Source: an uncultured Clostridia bacterium
Lineage (GTDB): Bacteria > Bacillota_A > Clostridia > TANB77 > CAG-508
Length of the DNA: 64,000 nt
Direction: 5' to 3'
Assembly (NCBI GenBank): GCA_947594095.1
Contig: CANQEA010000001.1
Location: 1-64,000 of the forward strand
Shown: piece after piece, positions 7,754-15,827 of the stretch
How positions within the stretch are numbered: the stretch's first letter is position 1
Layout of the letters: each line of letters starts with the position of its first letter
Notes under the pieces: generated by a model
The model's database searches: none
What the model saw: only the letters and a program-made list of their open reading frames with translations
What the model was told of the DNA's origin: nothing
Made by a program: the position numbers and the translations under genes

Positions 7754-8828
7754 GGATCTCAAGATATTTACTGACAATGTAGATCCAGCTATTATGTCTC
7801 AACTACATGAAATGAGAAAATCTGGACTGTTTGAACATATCAGGATTATGCCTGATGTTCATGCAGGTAAAGATTCTGTAGTTGGGTTTACTGCTAAGTT
7901 TAAGGATAGAATTTCTCCTTTTACTATTGGTACAGATATTGGTTGCGGCATGTATGTCGTCTACCTTGGAAAAGTAGATATTGATCTTCCCAGGTTGGAT
8001 GCTGTTATTAAAAATTATATTCCTAGCGGTAAACATGTTGGAGATCGTAGTAAAGAACTTAATAAACTCCTAAAACAACTTGATTGTTATAAAGAGCTTA
8101 AACATACTGATGAACTCCAATCCTCCCTTGGTACTCTAGGAGGAGGCAACCATTTCATTGAGGTTGACCAAGATGAGAATGGTTATAAATATCTTGTTAT
8201 TCATACAGGTAGTAGAAATCTTGGAAAGCAGGTGGCTCAGGTTTATCAGTATCTTGCACTTAGAAGAAAGAAATTAAAAGAACTTGATCCTGGAACTCCT
8301 GACTACTTATGTTATCTTGAAGATACCCATATGTTCCACTATCTCTTTGATTGCCAACTTTGTAATGAATTTGCAAGAATGAATAGAGAAGCAATTGCAG
8401 AAGTTATCATTAAAATGATGAAGTTAAATCCAGAAGGCGCATTTGATTGTCCTCACAATTATATTGCAGATAGTATTATTAGAAAAGGTGCTGTAGCTGC
8501 ATATAAGGGAGAAGGTATAATCATTCCTTTAAATATGAGAGATGGTGCAATTATGGGTACAGGACTTAGTAATGAAGACTGGAATTATTCTGCACCTCAT
8601 GGTGCTGGAAGAATTATGAGTAGAAGTGAAGCTAAGAAAAATATTTCCTTAGAGGATTATAAAAAATCCATGGAAGGTATTTATTCATCTTCTGTAAGTG
8701 TAAGTACAATTGATGAATCTCCCTTTGCCTATAAACCACCTCAAGAGATTATAGATAAAATAGAACCCACAGTATGTATATGGAGAATTATTAAACCAAT
8801 TTATAATTTCAAAAGTGGAAGAGATTAA
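7746..8828 (+). CDS. rtcB: RNA-splicing/repair ligase RtcB
   Basis: A 360-residue GTP- and Mn-dependent ligase that joins 2',3'-cyclic phosphate ends to 5'-OH RNA ends, the break type left by many anticodon nucleases. Visible blocks: MPDVHAGKDSVVGFTA, the metal site TDIGCGMYVV, GTLGGGNHFIEV, HTGSRNLGKQ, a metal histidine in CPHNYI, and SAPHGAGRIMSR with the guanylated histidine. It is shorter than cellular RtcB (about 400-480), a common phage form. Overlaps the folD end by 8 bases. Its stop lies inside the left arm of the terminator at 8820. It belongs functionally with the RNA ligase at 12599, the kinase at 24755, the Thg1-like protein at 28625 and the CCA enzyme at 35813. Confidence 0.94.
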   Translation: MNEDLKIFTDNVDPAIMSQLHEMRKSGLFEHIRIMPDVHAGKDSVVGFTAKFKDRISPFTIGTDIGCGMYVVYLGKVDIDLPRLDAVIKNYIPSGKHVGDRSKELNKLLKQLDCYKELKHTDELQSSLGTLGGGNHFIEVDQDENGYKYLVIHTGSRNLGKQVAQVYQYLALRRKKLKELDPGTPDYLCYLEDTHMFHYLFDCQLCNEFARMNREAIAEVIIKMMKLNPEGAFDCPHNYIADSIIRKGAVAAYKGEGIIIPLNMRDGAIMGTGLSNEDWNYSAPHGAGRIMSRSEAKKNISLEDYKKSMEGIYSSSVSVSTIDESPFAYKPPQEIIDKIEPTVCIWRIIKPIYNFKSGRD

Positions 8829-8866
8829 CATTTTTAGTTGATCTCTTTTTTGTTTTCTATTATAAT
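8820..8866 (+). promoter_or_regulatory. Overlapping terminator-promoter module
   Basis: A 10-bp hairpin (8820-8829 with 8837-8846) begins within the end of rtcB. The right arm contains TTGATC (8838-8843), then 17 bp, then TATAAT (8861-8866), giving termination of the folD-rtcB unit and a promoter for the gene at 8889. Confidence 0.8.
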
Positions 8867-8888
8867 AAGTATGTAGGAGAATAAAAAT

Positions 8889-9296
8889 ATGGGCTATATA
8901 GAAGAAGCAAAGCAAGAAATTGCAAAAATTGAAAAAACTAGTCGCGGTCTTTATGAAATGGCCAGGATTGAAGAAATAGGTTCTATTTTTTATTTTTTGG
9001 CTTCCAGAAATGAACATAATCCTCCCCATTTCCATTTTGAGAAAAAGCAAGGTAAAAAAGCTATTGAAGGTAGAATTTTATTCGAATCGCCTGAATACTA
9101 TAAAAGTGAAAAGATGAAAGCAACCTTAACTCCTAAAGAAGCAGAAGAACTTTATGAGCTATTTCTTAAAAGGGCTCCTAATGACAGGTTTGGGAGAACT
9201 TATTGGGAGAAATCCATTGATCTTTGGAATGACTTACCAGGTGTAAGAAAATTGCCTATTGATTTACCATTACCTGATTATAGAAAGCTTCGGTAA
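8889..9296 (+). CDS. DUF4160-like protein
   Basis: A 135-residue protein. The core SIFYFLASRNEHNPPHFHFE matches the Pro-Pro-His-Phe-His signature of DUF4160, a small family often seen next to toxin-antitoxin-type genes. It carries an added N-terminal helix (MGYIEEAKQEIAKIEK) and a C-terminal extension. Single-gene unit behind its own promoter; AGGAGA ribosome site 8 bases before ATG. The biochemical role of the family is not established. Confidence 0.75.
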   Translation: MGYIEEAKQEIAKIEKTSRGLYEMARIEEIGSIFYFLASRNEHNPPHFHFEKKQGKKAIEGRILFESPEYYKSEKMKATLTPKEAEELYELFLKRAPNDRFGRTYWEKSIDLWNDLPGVRKLPIDLPLPDYRKLR

Positions 9297-9311
9297 TTTT
9301 GTACCATTTAG

Positions 9312-9340
9312 TTGATCTTTTTCCCATTTTGTATTATAAG
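9312..9340 (+). promoter_or_regulatory. Promoter orphaned by the IS607-type insertion
   Basis: TTGATC (9312-9317), 17 bp, TATAAG (9335-9340): the standard accessory promoter of this genome. It no longer faces a plus-strand gene; it reads into the antisense of the tnpB 3' end. The next plus-strand gene (11512) has its own promoter. Confidence 0.6.
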
Positions 9341-9359
9341 ATGTAAATTCTATTCAGAC

Positions 9360-10751
9360 CTATACAAACCTGTATAAATCTATATATTTCTTTTTATAGA
9401 ATTTCCTAAAACAACATTGATTTTCATCTAGCTGAACTCTATATCTCAATTTAGAATTTTTAACTTCTTTGAATATCTGCTTTAAGTCAACCAAATTTAT
9501 ATCTAAGTGCAACCCTAATTCTTCCAACGACTGTTTTGCATTAGATATAAATTCTTGAGAGCTGTTTAAAACTGTATTCTTTTCTATATCTTTATCTTTT
9601 AATAGATATTGGTGGTTAAATTCATAACCTCTTCTACCTATTTCAAGAGCTGATAAGCACATATCAGGTAAATTGTATTTTCTATAACACAAATTACCGG
9701 TGTAGCTTGAATAACTTGCAGGCATTTTTAATAATTTAATGCTACTTAGCTTGCATAGTTTCTCTAGTACCTGTATAAATCTATCTCTACACCATTGGTT
9801 ATTGCACAGTTTATTTAGTTTCTTTCCTTTGTTTAAGTTACCGGGGGAGATAACTAAGTCTTCAATTGCAATTAGTTCACACCCATGGTGAATTGTTTGC
9901 TTGACTATCTGATGTGCTAATTGAACTACCTCGTATTCTCTCTTATTCGTAATATACATTCTCTCTTTTGAGGAGTTGTTCAAGCCTTTGCTTTTCAGGC
10001 CATTGTCCTTATCATTTAAGGGTTTAAGAGACAGCACTTCAGATTTGATTATTCTATTTGGATATTCACCTCTCCAATCACATATATCATATCCTAAATA
10101 GTTTGGATTCGTATCTATAGATAGTATTCTATCCAGTATTTTACTCTTAGGCTTACCCGTGAATGTGAGACTACAATCATATGTAATGTAAATATAATCT
10201 AGATCTAATCTATAGGTTATAGGTAATAATTTTTGATTTTGTAGTAACGAAAGTCTTTCCAACTGAGACTTCCAATTCTTTCTTAAACTACATAAGTTAA
10301 GAACAATGTGAGTGCTTCTATTAGGTTTAAATAATATCTGAGATGAAGATAAAATAGTAAATTTCCTATTAGCTTTCTTATCTGCTTCTCCAACACTACA
10401 TAAAGGAACCAATCTTTGAAGCTTCCATTCTTCATTAGATATTTGATGCTTATTCCTTTTATTCAATAACTGCTTGCCACCAAATATTATTTTACTACTC
10501 TGTTCTGATTGTTTAATTAATGCTTTAACATCAAATATACAGGAGTTCTTAAGGTGAGAATCTATAAAAATATTATTTAAGTTATTTTGCAGTTCAGTGA
10601 TTTCTTTAGTGCTTAGCTTAGAGTTTTCTAATAATCTATTAGCTGTAAATCTATAAACATTATTGTAGTTTTTTATAAAAGAGAGTAGAGTATCCCTATC
10701 TATGCTGTTTGATAATGAATATTTGATTTTAAGTGTAATCAAATTTTCCAT
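9360..10751 (-). CDS. tnpB: TnpB-family RNA-guided nuclease
   Basis: A 463-residue protein with RuvC-like catalytic blocks: the first Asp in LSIDTNPNYLG (about residue 225), Glu in IAIEDLVI (about 295), and a C-terminal Asp in NLPDMCLSALEIGRRG (about 365). The last block follows YSSYTGNL and resembles the IS607-associated TnpB subtype in which the CXXC zinc finger is largely lost. TnpB uses an omegaRNA transcribed from the element end to cut donor sites and keep the element. Starts 4 bases after the recombinase stop, so it is coupled. It looks intact. Confidence 0.87.
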   Translation of the reverse strand: MENLITLKIKYSLSNSIDRDTLLSFIKNYNNVYRFTANRLLENSKLSTKEITELQNNLNNIFIDSHLKNSCIFDVKALIKQSEQSSKIIFGGKQLLNKRNKHQISNEEWKLQRLVPLCSVGEADKKANRKFTILSSSQILFKPNRSTHIVLNLCSLRKNWKSQLERLSLLQNQKLLPITYRLDLDYIYITYDCSLTFTGKPKSKILDRILSIDTNPNYLGYDICDWRGEYPNRIIKSEVLSLKPLNDKDNGLKSKGLNNSSKERMYITNKREYEVVQLAHQIVKQTIHHGCELIAIEDLVISPGNLNKGKKLNKLCNNQWCRDRFIQVLEKLCKLSSIKLLKMPASYSSYTGNLCYRKYNLPDMCLSALEIGRRGYEFNHQYLLKDKDIEKNTVLNSSQEFISNAKQSLEELGLHLDINLVDLKQIFKEVKNSKLRYRVQLDENQCCFRKFYKKKYIDLYRFV

Positions 10752-10754
10752 TAT

Positions 10755-11363
10755 TTAGTCCTCTTCTTTTTCCTCTAGTTCTCTTCTTATCTTATTTAAT
10801 TTTCTTCTATGCGAATAGGATTTCATAGAAAAATAATGAATAATTGAAATTAAATCATCAGTTAGTTCTTGTTCATATGACTTATTTTGAACAGAGTCAT
10901 TAAGCACCAGAATTGAAGTACCGAAATACCTAAATACAGATTCCAATATTTCGTATCCAAACCTGACCAATCTATCTTTATTCTCAATAACCACCAACTT
11001 AACTTTATTTTCAATGACCAGCCTGATCAGTTTCTGCAATCCTTCCCTGTTTTCAGATAGTCCAGACTTGATATCAGATAATTGCATGTCTAGATTAAGT
11101 CCCCTTGATATACAAGATTCGTATATTCGCTGATTTTGACTTATCAGCTGATCTTTTTGATTCTGTGTGGATACCCTGGCGTATGAAACTATTATCTTAT
11201 TCTCTTTATGTTTCTTTTGGCCTATAAAAGCGTATACTGAATCATCATCATAAATATATTGACCTGCAGTTGTTTTGGTCGCCTTTATATAACCTACTTT
11301 AAGATATTTACACAGAGTGGGCCTAGTTATGTGGAGTAAACTCATCACCTCGCATGCTTTCAT
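10755..11363 (-). CDS. tnpA: IS607-family serine recombinase (TnpA)
   Basis: A 202-residue transposase. Residues 1-50 form a MerR-type helix-turn-helix (SLLHITRPTLCKYLKVGYIK). The resolvase domain follows, with the nucleophile Ser in YARVSTQNQKDQL and the conserved DIKSGLSENREGL and IENKDRLVRFGYE blocks. A ribosome site (AGGGGG on the minus strand) precedes the ATG. Acts with host factors to excise and insert the element via a 2-bp crossover. Confidence 0.92.
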   Translation of the reverse strand: MKACEVMSLLHITRPTLCKYLKVGYIKATKTTAGQYIYDDDSVYAFIGQKKHKENKIIVSYARVSTQNQKDQLISQNQRIYESCISRGLNLDMQLSDIKSGLSENREGLQKLIRLVIENKVKLVVIENKDRLVRFGYEILESVFRYFGTSILVLNDSVQNKSYEQELTDDLISIIHYFSMKSYSHRRKLNKIRRELEEKEED

Positions 11364-11453
11364 AAAACAAACCCCCTAAATTTTATTTCCATTAAATTTA
11401 GCTACCTAAAAACCAAATTTTTATTAAAATCCTCAATTACTATTTAATATTAG

Positions 11454-11482
11454 TTGCTATTTTTTACTGTATCATGTATAAT
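11454..11482 (+). promoter_or_regulatory. Sigma-A-type promoter
   Basis: TTGCTA (11454-11459), 17 bp, TATAAT (11477-11482), 30 bases ahead of the gene at 11512. The upstream TTAG matches the other accessory promoters, so this is probably native phage DNA just outside the insertion element. Confidence 0.75.
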
Positions 11483-11511
11483 AAGCATGAAGATAAAGGT
11501 GGAATAAATAT

Positions 11512-11784
11512 ATGAAAATTGTTCAACTTCAATTTGATGATGGCGGCCCTTATAGTCTTTGGGACAGTACAATTGCATATGCAGGGCCTGTAAGTGTTTG
11601 TATTGATCTTCAAGACGAACAATATCTTGTAGTATTAAAAAATGGGGATCTCAGGTGGAAAGAAGAAGGCGTTCCTATAGAATATGGAAAGCCCAATAGA
11701 CATGAAAAAGCATTTAAAAAAGCAAAAAAGAGAGCTCAAGAAATTTTTGAAGAATTTGTTAAAGAATATTTTGTAGAGGTATAA
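11512..11784 (+). CDS. Unknown small protein
   Basis: Ninety residues starting MKIVQLQFDDGGPYSLWDS, with AGGTGG upstream. The N-terminal half is beta-type and the C-terminal half is a basic then acidic helix. First gene after the IS607-type element. No family recognised. Confidence 0.7.
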   Translation: MKIVQLQFDDGGPYSLWDSTIAYAGPVSVCIDLQDEQYLVVLKNGDLRWKEEGVPIEYGKPNRHEKAFKKAKKRAQEIFEEFVKEYFVEV

Positions 11785-11790
11785 GTAGTT

Positions 11791-12024
11791 ATGATTATGC
11801 AAATTTCTTATAAGTCAAATAATGGAAATAATGAAGAAGAAAAAACATTCTTTTACGATGACCAAATCTATAACACTGAAGATAAGGTAAAGCAGGCCTT
11901 GGAAATTGCTGATATGCAAGGTGAAGTGGAAGGTGGGTTTGTTCTTGGGAACAAGGGTTGTAAAGTACTTCATGAAATCTTTCGTCAGGTTGAAGAGGAC
12001 ACCGTAAAGAAGTTTGATAAGTAA
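11791..12024 (+). CDS. Unknown small acidic protein
   Basis: Seventy-seven residues (MIMQISYKSNN...); an in-frame ATG at 11797 is an equally possible start. Rich in Glu/Asp, with no motif recognised. Operon member. Confidence 0.6.
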   Translation: MIMQISYKSNNGNNEEEKTFFYDDQIYNTEDKVKQALEIADMQGEVEGGFVLGNKGCKVLHEIFRQVEEDTVKKFDK

Positions 12025-12034
12025 TGGGGTGTTT

Positions 12035-12292
12035 ATGTTAAAAACATATTTGTTATATGTACGTAGGTACAGTATAGTTACAAATGACTATCCGCTATAT
12101 ATTTATAAAGCCACAACCCCTGATATTTTCCATACTATGGGGGAAATCCCTTATAGAACAATTGAAGAGATAAAAAGAATTGACTATGTAGAATATACTG
12201 AAGAAAAAGAGCAGTGGTGGAAAGAACAGGGTTATGATATTTTGATTTGGTATGATAAATACCCGTACATGGAGGATAAAAATGAAGATTAA
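12035..12292 (+). CDS. Unknown small protein
   Basis: Eighty-five residues starting MLKTYLLYVRRYSIV. ATG at 12035 is preferred to an upstream TTG at 12014 because GGGG lies 7 bases ahead and the TTG lies within the previous gene. Aromatic-rich (WWKEQGYDILIWYDKYPY). Overlaps the next gene by 11 bases. Confidence 0.65.
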   Translation: MLKTYLLYVRRYSIVTNDYPLYIYKATTPDIFHTMGEIPYRTIEEIKRIDYVEYTEEKEQWWKEQGYDILIWYDKYPYMEDKNED

Positions 12293-12554
12293 GCAATTTT
12301 TTAAAAATTTCTGGACCAGGTCTAAGGTAGCTTTCATCGACAGTTTCAACCACATTGATACTCGCTATACCGAAGCCCAAGCTGAAGATGCCCTTGTGCA
12401 AGTTTTGGACGAAGCTCAGCTTTTTGCCCTGTACGGAAGTATGGACTCAGACAATGCACGTATTGTAAAAGTTTGCCTTAACTACAAAGATGCTTTTGTT
12501 TATTTTAACAACGGCGCGGTTATAAAATTCGACTACCCTGCACGGGAAAGATAA
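12282..12554 (+). CDS. Unknown small protein
   Basis: Ninety residues starting MKIKQFFKNFWTRSK, with ribosome site GGAGGA upstream. It resembles the small beta-rich proteins (LFALYGSMDSDNARIVKVC...) found in phage accessory regions and may be a KTSC-like fold, but this is unsure. Confidence 0.65.
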   Translation: MKIKQFFKNFWTRSKVAFIDSFNHIDTRYTEAQAEDALVQVLDEAQLFALYGSMDSDNARIVKVCLNYKDAFVYFNNGAVIKFDYPARER

Positions 12555-12598
12555 AGCACAAAAAGCTTCAAAAAAAAAAATAAAAAGAGGTGAAATAT

Positions 12599-13249
12599 AT
12601 GGAAAAGTATAACAAAATCGAAACAGTTTATGTACGTGATGAAAAGACAAAGAAGGTTTATCCTCAGTATAGAAACCCTGATATTGAGTTTCTTAAGGAT
12701 CTTACCTGGCAGTTTACTGAGAAGGTAGATGGTACAAATATTCGTATTCATTGGGATGGTCACAAGGTAGAGTTTGGTGGTCGTACAGATAATGCTCAGA
12801 TTCCTGCTCATCTTGTAAATCGTCTAAGTCAGCTATTTGGTGGAAACGTAAATGAAGAGCTGTTTGAGCAAAAGTTTGGAGAGGCAGAAGTAATCCTGTT
12901 TGGTGAGGGTTATGGTCCTAAGATTCAAACTGGTGGTTCTTATCGTGACGATGTAGATTTTATTCTTTTTGATGTTCTCATTGCAGGTAATTATCAGCCC
13001 AGAGAGAGTGTGGAAGATATTGCTAATTACTTTGGTGTTGATATTGTCCCTATTCTTTTTGAAGGGCCTCTTCAGAAGGGCATTGATTATGTTAAGACCA
13101 ATCCTAAGAGTGTTATTGCAAAGAATGGAGCAATGATGGAAGGACTTGTTGCAAGGCCTAAGAGAGAGCTTCGTAATCGTAGTGGTGGTCGTATTATTGT
13201 TAAGATTAAGTGGGAAGACCTGAAAGACCTTGTAGAGGAAGATAGTTGA
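12599..13249 (+). CDS. RNA ligase (Rnl2-like nucleotidyltransferase)
   Basis: A 216-residue ATP-dependent ligase core. Motif I is FTEKVDGTNIRI (Lys nucleophile), motif III is near ILFGEGYGPK then VDFILFDVLI, motif IV is MMEGLVARP, and motif V is IIVKIKWED. It is the minimal nucleotidyltransferase domain without an obvious added C-terminal domain. It seals 3'-OH/5'-phosphate RNA nicks; with the kinase-HD protein at 24755 it could complete a break-heal-seal pathway for cut tRNAs. Start at 12599 follows GAGGTGA; the upstream alternative at 12590 lies in the ribosome site. Confidence 0.88.
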   Translation: MEKYNKIETVYVRDEKTKKVYPQYRNPDIEFLKDLTWQFTEKVDGTNIRIHWDGHKVEFGGRTDNAQIPAHLVNRLSQLFGGNVNEELFEQKFGEAEVILFGEGYGPKIQTGGSYRDDVDFILFDVLIAGNYQPRESVEDIANYFGVDIVPILFEGPLQKGIDYVKTNPKSVIAKNGAMMEGLVARPKRELRNRSGGRIIVKIKWEDLKDLVEEDS

Positions 13250-13274
13250 TTTTCCTCACACCTTATATTATAAT
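13246..13274 (+). promoter_or_regulatory. Promoter overlapping the RNA ligase stop, with an inverted repeat
   Basis: TTGATT (13246-13251) overlaps the TGA of the ligase gene; 17 bp later comes TATAAT (13269-13274). The spacer holds CCTCACACC and its exact complement GGTGTGAGG follows downstream of the -10, so the -10 is flanked by an inverted repeat that could be an operator. No terminator hairpin here. Confidence 0.7.
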
Positions 13275-13305
13275 AAATATAGAAATAGGGTGTGAGGTAA
13301 GAACA

Positions 13306-13572
13306 ATGAAAAAGAAGCCCAGTAAAGAAGTATTGCTTGAAAACATGCAAGATAGAATTAACAATTCGAACTACTTCACAGTTGAAGCAGAAGTGGAGGA
13401 AAATGGGCATTTCTTCCAGTGGAGAAAATACACCAACATAGGTTTTATAAAAGACCTGGGTGGTATATATGCTAACTGGTGCGATAACGGTAATATAAAA
13501 TTTTATAAGAATGCTTATCTTAGAGATAAAGCATATTCCAAATTTGTAGATGAAAATAGTGAGGTGAGATGA
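13306..13572 (+). CDS. Unknown small protein
   Basis: Eighty-eight residues starting MKKKPSKEVLLENMQDR. ATG at 13306 sits 8 bases after GAGGTA; the longer frame from 13246 would start inside the promoter. The second half is aromatic and polar (FFQWRKYTNIGFIKDLGGIY). Function unknown. Confidence 0.65.
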   Translation: MKKKPSKEVLLENMQDRINNSNYFTVEAEVEENGHFFQWRKYTNIGFIKDLGGIYANWCDNGNIKFYKNAYLRDKAYSKFVDENSEVR

Positions 13573-13812
13573 ATGAGCATTGTAGAAAAGTATAACCAGC
13601 AACTTAAACCTTGTCCTTTTTGTGGTGGTAAAGCCAGTGTTGGTGAAGTAAGTTATGGTGGTGGCAGTAACTATGATTGTGGCTGGCTCCTTGTAATTGA
13701 ATGTAAAGACTGCAAAGTTCAAATGAAGGGTGCAGATATTAGCTGGCTGGGCATAGATAGTTGTGAGCCCCAAGTTAAGAATATTGTAGAGAGATGGAAT
13801 AGGAGAACTTAA
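13573..13812 (+). CDS. Lar-like zinc-ribbon protein
   Basis: Seventy-nine residues. LKPCPFCGGKA, a second CKDCK pair and the ending IVERWNRRT are the standard pattern of the Lar (restriction alleviation) family of small zinc ribbons. In coliphages Lar modulates host type I restriction; whether that holds here is unknown, as the family is widespread with few tested members. Confidence 0.75.
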   Translation: MSIVEKYNQQLKPCPFCGGKASVGEVSYGGGSNYDCGWLLVIECKDCKVQMKGADISWLGIDSCEPQVKNIVERWNRRT

Positions 13813-13814
13813 AT

Positions 13815-14030
13815 ATGGAAGGCTGGAATTCAAATTATAACTGGACGTATACTCAATTTGTAAATGTAGTTAAACACAACCTTGAAGAGCAGGGCAAGGA
13901 TGTTGTAGACCTAGATGCAGAACATTCAGATATAGGAAATATGAATGCTATGGTTATGTGGGCAAAACAGCTTGGATACCGTGCAGAAATAACTCCAAAT
14001 AGAGAGACTGTCCGGGTCTTTAAGAATTAA
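13815..14030 (+). CDS. Unknown small protein
   Basis: Seventy-one residues starting MEGWNSNYNWTYTQF, 2 bases after the Lar-like gene. The composition suggests a compact alpha/beta fold. No known motif. Confidence 0.6.
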   Translation: MEGWNSNYNWTYTQFVNVVKHNLEEQGKDVVDLDAEHSDIGNMNAMVMWAKQLGYRAEITPNRETVRVFKN

Positions 14031-14053
14031 TCACATCTATAAGGAATAAATAT

Positions 14054-14260
14054 ATGGTAACAAAGAAATTAAAAGATATTACCTTTGGTGAGTTCTGCAA
14101 CTATTGCGGGCATATAGGCATTTATATGGATTCAGAAAAGAGGTGTTTGAGAAAATGTCCATTTGCAGAACTATGTAAAAATGAATTAAATGAAAATGGG
14201 TTGCCATGCGCGCGTTGGAGAAAATATCTTGATAAAGATGTAACCCTGGGTATTGGCTAA
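14054..14260 (+). CDS. Small cysteine-rich protein
   Basis: Sixty-eight residues with at least six Cys (CNYCGHIG, KRCLRKCPFAELCKN, LPCARW), likely metal-binding. Resembles small phage Zn proteins of unknown role. Confidence 0.65.
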   Translation: MVTKKLKDITFGEFCNYCGHIGIYMDSEKRCLRKCPFAELCKNELNENGLPCARWRKYLDKDVTLGIG

Positions 14261-14276
14261 ATTTATAGGTGAATAT

Positions 14277-14732
14277 ATGTTAGATTGTGAGGAAAAAGAA
14301 GAGAAAAAGTGTTATGGGTTGGATATCCCCATTAAAGGTAAGCCCAAGTGGATTTATGAGAATCCTTACAGGTATGTTGAAAACCAGGGCTGTAAGCCTG
14401 TTGATGACTATTTTGGCTATAATAGTTTTAGTGAAGATGAGGATATTGCAATAGAAGACCCGTTGTTCATTAATAAAATGCAGGCATTGGATTATAATCT
14501 AATGTTTTATAATCCTACAGGATTTAACTTTGGAAATCCTAAAAATAGACTTGCAAGTGCCTTTTGTCATGCATATGAATTTAAAACTCCCCAATATTCT
14601 GAGAAAATCAAGCAGAGATACATAAAAGGGAGCATGATAATACTATTAAAACATAAAAGATTTTTTAACCAGTCAGATAAAAAGCAATTAGTAAGATATT
14701 TAAAAGATTTGGACTGGTTTGTAGGAGAATGA
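14277..14732 (+). CDS. Unknown protein
   Basis: About 151 residues from ATG 14277 (AGGTGA 6 bases ahead); the TTG at 14253 within the previous gene lacks a ribosome site. Tyr/Asn/Lys-rich with no recognised domain. Confidence 0.6.
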   Translation: MLDCEEKEEKKCYGLDIPIKGKPKWIYENPYRYVENQGCKPVDDYFGYNSFSEDEDIAIEDPLFINKMQALDYNLMFYNPTGFNFGNPKNRLASAFCHAYEFKTPQYSEKIKQRYIKGSMIILLKHKRFFNQSDKKQLVRYLKDLDWFVGE

Positions 14733-14735
14733 TTC

Positions 14736-15284
14736 ATGTTAGACAAAGAAGTATGGGAAGAATTAGAAAGACTTGATGAGTTTGCAACCTTTCCTCAAGA
14801 TAAACTTTCAGCACATTTGAAACATTTGAGAGATTATAATCTTGAATCTGCAGAAGAATACCAAGAATTTACAGATTTATTAACCAAATACCCTGCTATC
14901 CCTATCGGTAAGGGCACCGTGGTTGATATGTATGGATATACTACGCAGGATTATACAAATGCAAAATTTATTCAAATGAGAGCAGATAAATATGCTTTAG
15001 GAACCTATAGAGAACCAGTAGATGGAGAAACAGCTGTTACTAATTATCCAAAAAGACTTCGAAATATTCTTCAAGATGCAGACCCTTATAGGTTTTATAG
15101 AAGAAGTATAAAGCAGGGCGATTATCGTTATAAAAGTGATATAGACGGTGGTTTCGAAGGTCTCAAGTTTTTTGATAATCACCCTGAATATCATCAAGAT
15201 ACTTCAGAAGAAGTTATAAATGAGATTAGAAGAAGATTACTTAATGGAGAAGAGTTAGGAACTTTCAATACTGACATTGAATAA
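14736..15284 (+). CDS. Unknown protein
   Basis: A 182-residue soluble protein starting MLDKEVWEELERLDEF. Helical N-terminal third, then a Tyr/Arg-rich middle (PYRFYRRSIKQGDYRYKS). Ends 3 bases before tRNA-Ser, with which it is probably cotranscribed. No family recognised. Confidence 0.65.
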   Translation: MLDKEVWEELERLDEFATFPQDKLSAHLKHLRDYNLESAEEYQEFTDLLTKYPAIPIGKGTVVDMYGYTTQDYTNAKFIQMRADKYALGTYREPVDGETAVTNYPKRLRNILQDADPYRFYRRSIKQGDYRYKSDIDGGFEGLKFFDNHPEYHQDTSEEVINEIRRRLLNGEELGTFNTDIE

Positions 15285-15287
15285 CTT

Positions 15288-15378
15288 GGCGCCATGGTGT
15301 AATTGGCAACACAGAAGATTGCTAATCTTTCCAGTGGATCAAACTGCTGTGCAGGTTCGAGTCCTGCTGGCGCCGCCA
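15288..15378 (+). tRNA. tRNA-Ser (GCT)
   Basis: Acceptor GGCGCCA pairs perfectly with TGGCGCC; D-stem GTGT/ACAC; anticodon loop TTGCTAA gives GCT (reads AGC/AGT). A long class II variable arm (CAGT...ACTG) fits Ser. T-arm GCAGG/CCTGC with TTCGAGT. Discriminator G and CCA are encoded. It stands apart from the main tRNA cluster. Confidence 0.93.
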
Positions 15379-15405
15379 CTCATACTTAAATATACCTCAC
15401 ATAAA

Positions 15406-15461
15406 AAAGAAAGAGATTGGCTGTGAAGATAGTTGATCTCTTTCTTTGTTTATATTATAAT
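15406..15461 (+). promoter_or_regulatory. Overlapping terminator-promoter module
   Basis: A 12-bp stem (15406-15417 with 15436-15447) with inner wobble pairs ends transcription after tRNA-Ser. TTGATC (15433-15438), which overlaps the start of the right arm, then 17 bp and TATAAT (15456-15461), drives the genes from 15493. Confidence 0.82.
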
Positions 15462-15492
15462 ATCAGTAGAAATTGAGTGAGGTATAAAAAAT

Positions 15493-15798
15493 ATGATGTA
15501 TAGAATTTATAATGTAACTCGGGATAATCAAAAAGTGAGGGATATTGCCGTTATTCCTTATGATAATGCTTATGAATTCTTTCAGCATGAGAATCTTAAT
15601 AATTACGATTTTGATGCATTTGCATCTATTAAAGGTAATGAAGAGCTTCCTGAATGGAAAGATTTGAAAAACATGCACTACTATGTTGAGCTTAAAAATG
15701 GTACTAAGCTTTACTTTTATCAAGAAGTGAATATGTATAAATGGCTGTATGAACATCATGATGATTTTCAGGTTGAATCTTATGGTAAATATAATTAA
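15493..15798 (+). CDS. Unknown protein
   Basis: A 101-residue protein starting MMYRIYNVTRDNQKVRD, with GAGGTA upstream of ATG. Acidic, Tyr-rich, alpha/beta. First gene of the unit 15493-17217. No recognised family. Confidence 0.7.
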   Translation: MMYRIYNVTRDNQKVRDIAVIPYDNAYEFFQHENLNNYDFDAFASIKGNEELPEWKDLKNMHYYVELKNGTKLYFYQEVNMYKWLYEHHDDFQVESYGKYN

Positions 15799-15827
15799 AA
15801 AAAAAATAAATGTGTGAGGTAAAATAT

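Larger units (their letters stand above)
9341..11400 (-). mobile_element. IS607-type insertion element with TnpB
   Basis: The only minus-strand gene pair in the window: a MerR-like HTH serine recombinase followed by tnpB, the canonical IS607 order. IS607 elements lack terminal inverted repeats and target-site duplications, so the ends are approximate. The left boundary lies between the promoter at 9312-9340 and the tnpB stop (9360); the right boundary lies between the recombinase start (11363) and the promoter at 11454. A palindrome (TATACA-AACC-TGTATA, near 9361-9376) at the tnpB end may be part of the guide-RNA scaffold expected there. Confidence 0.8.
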
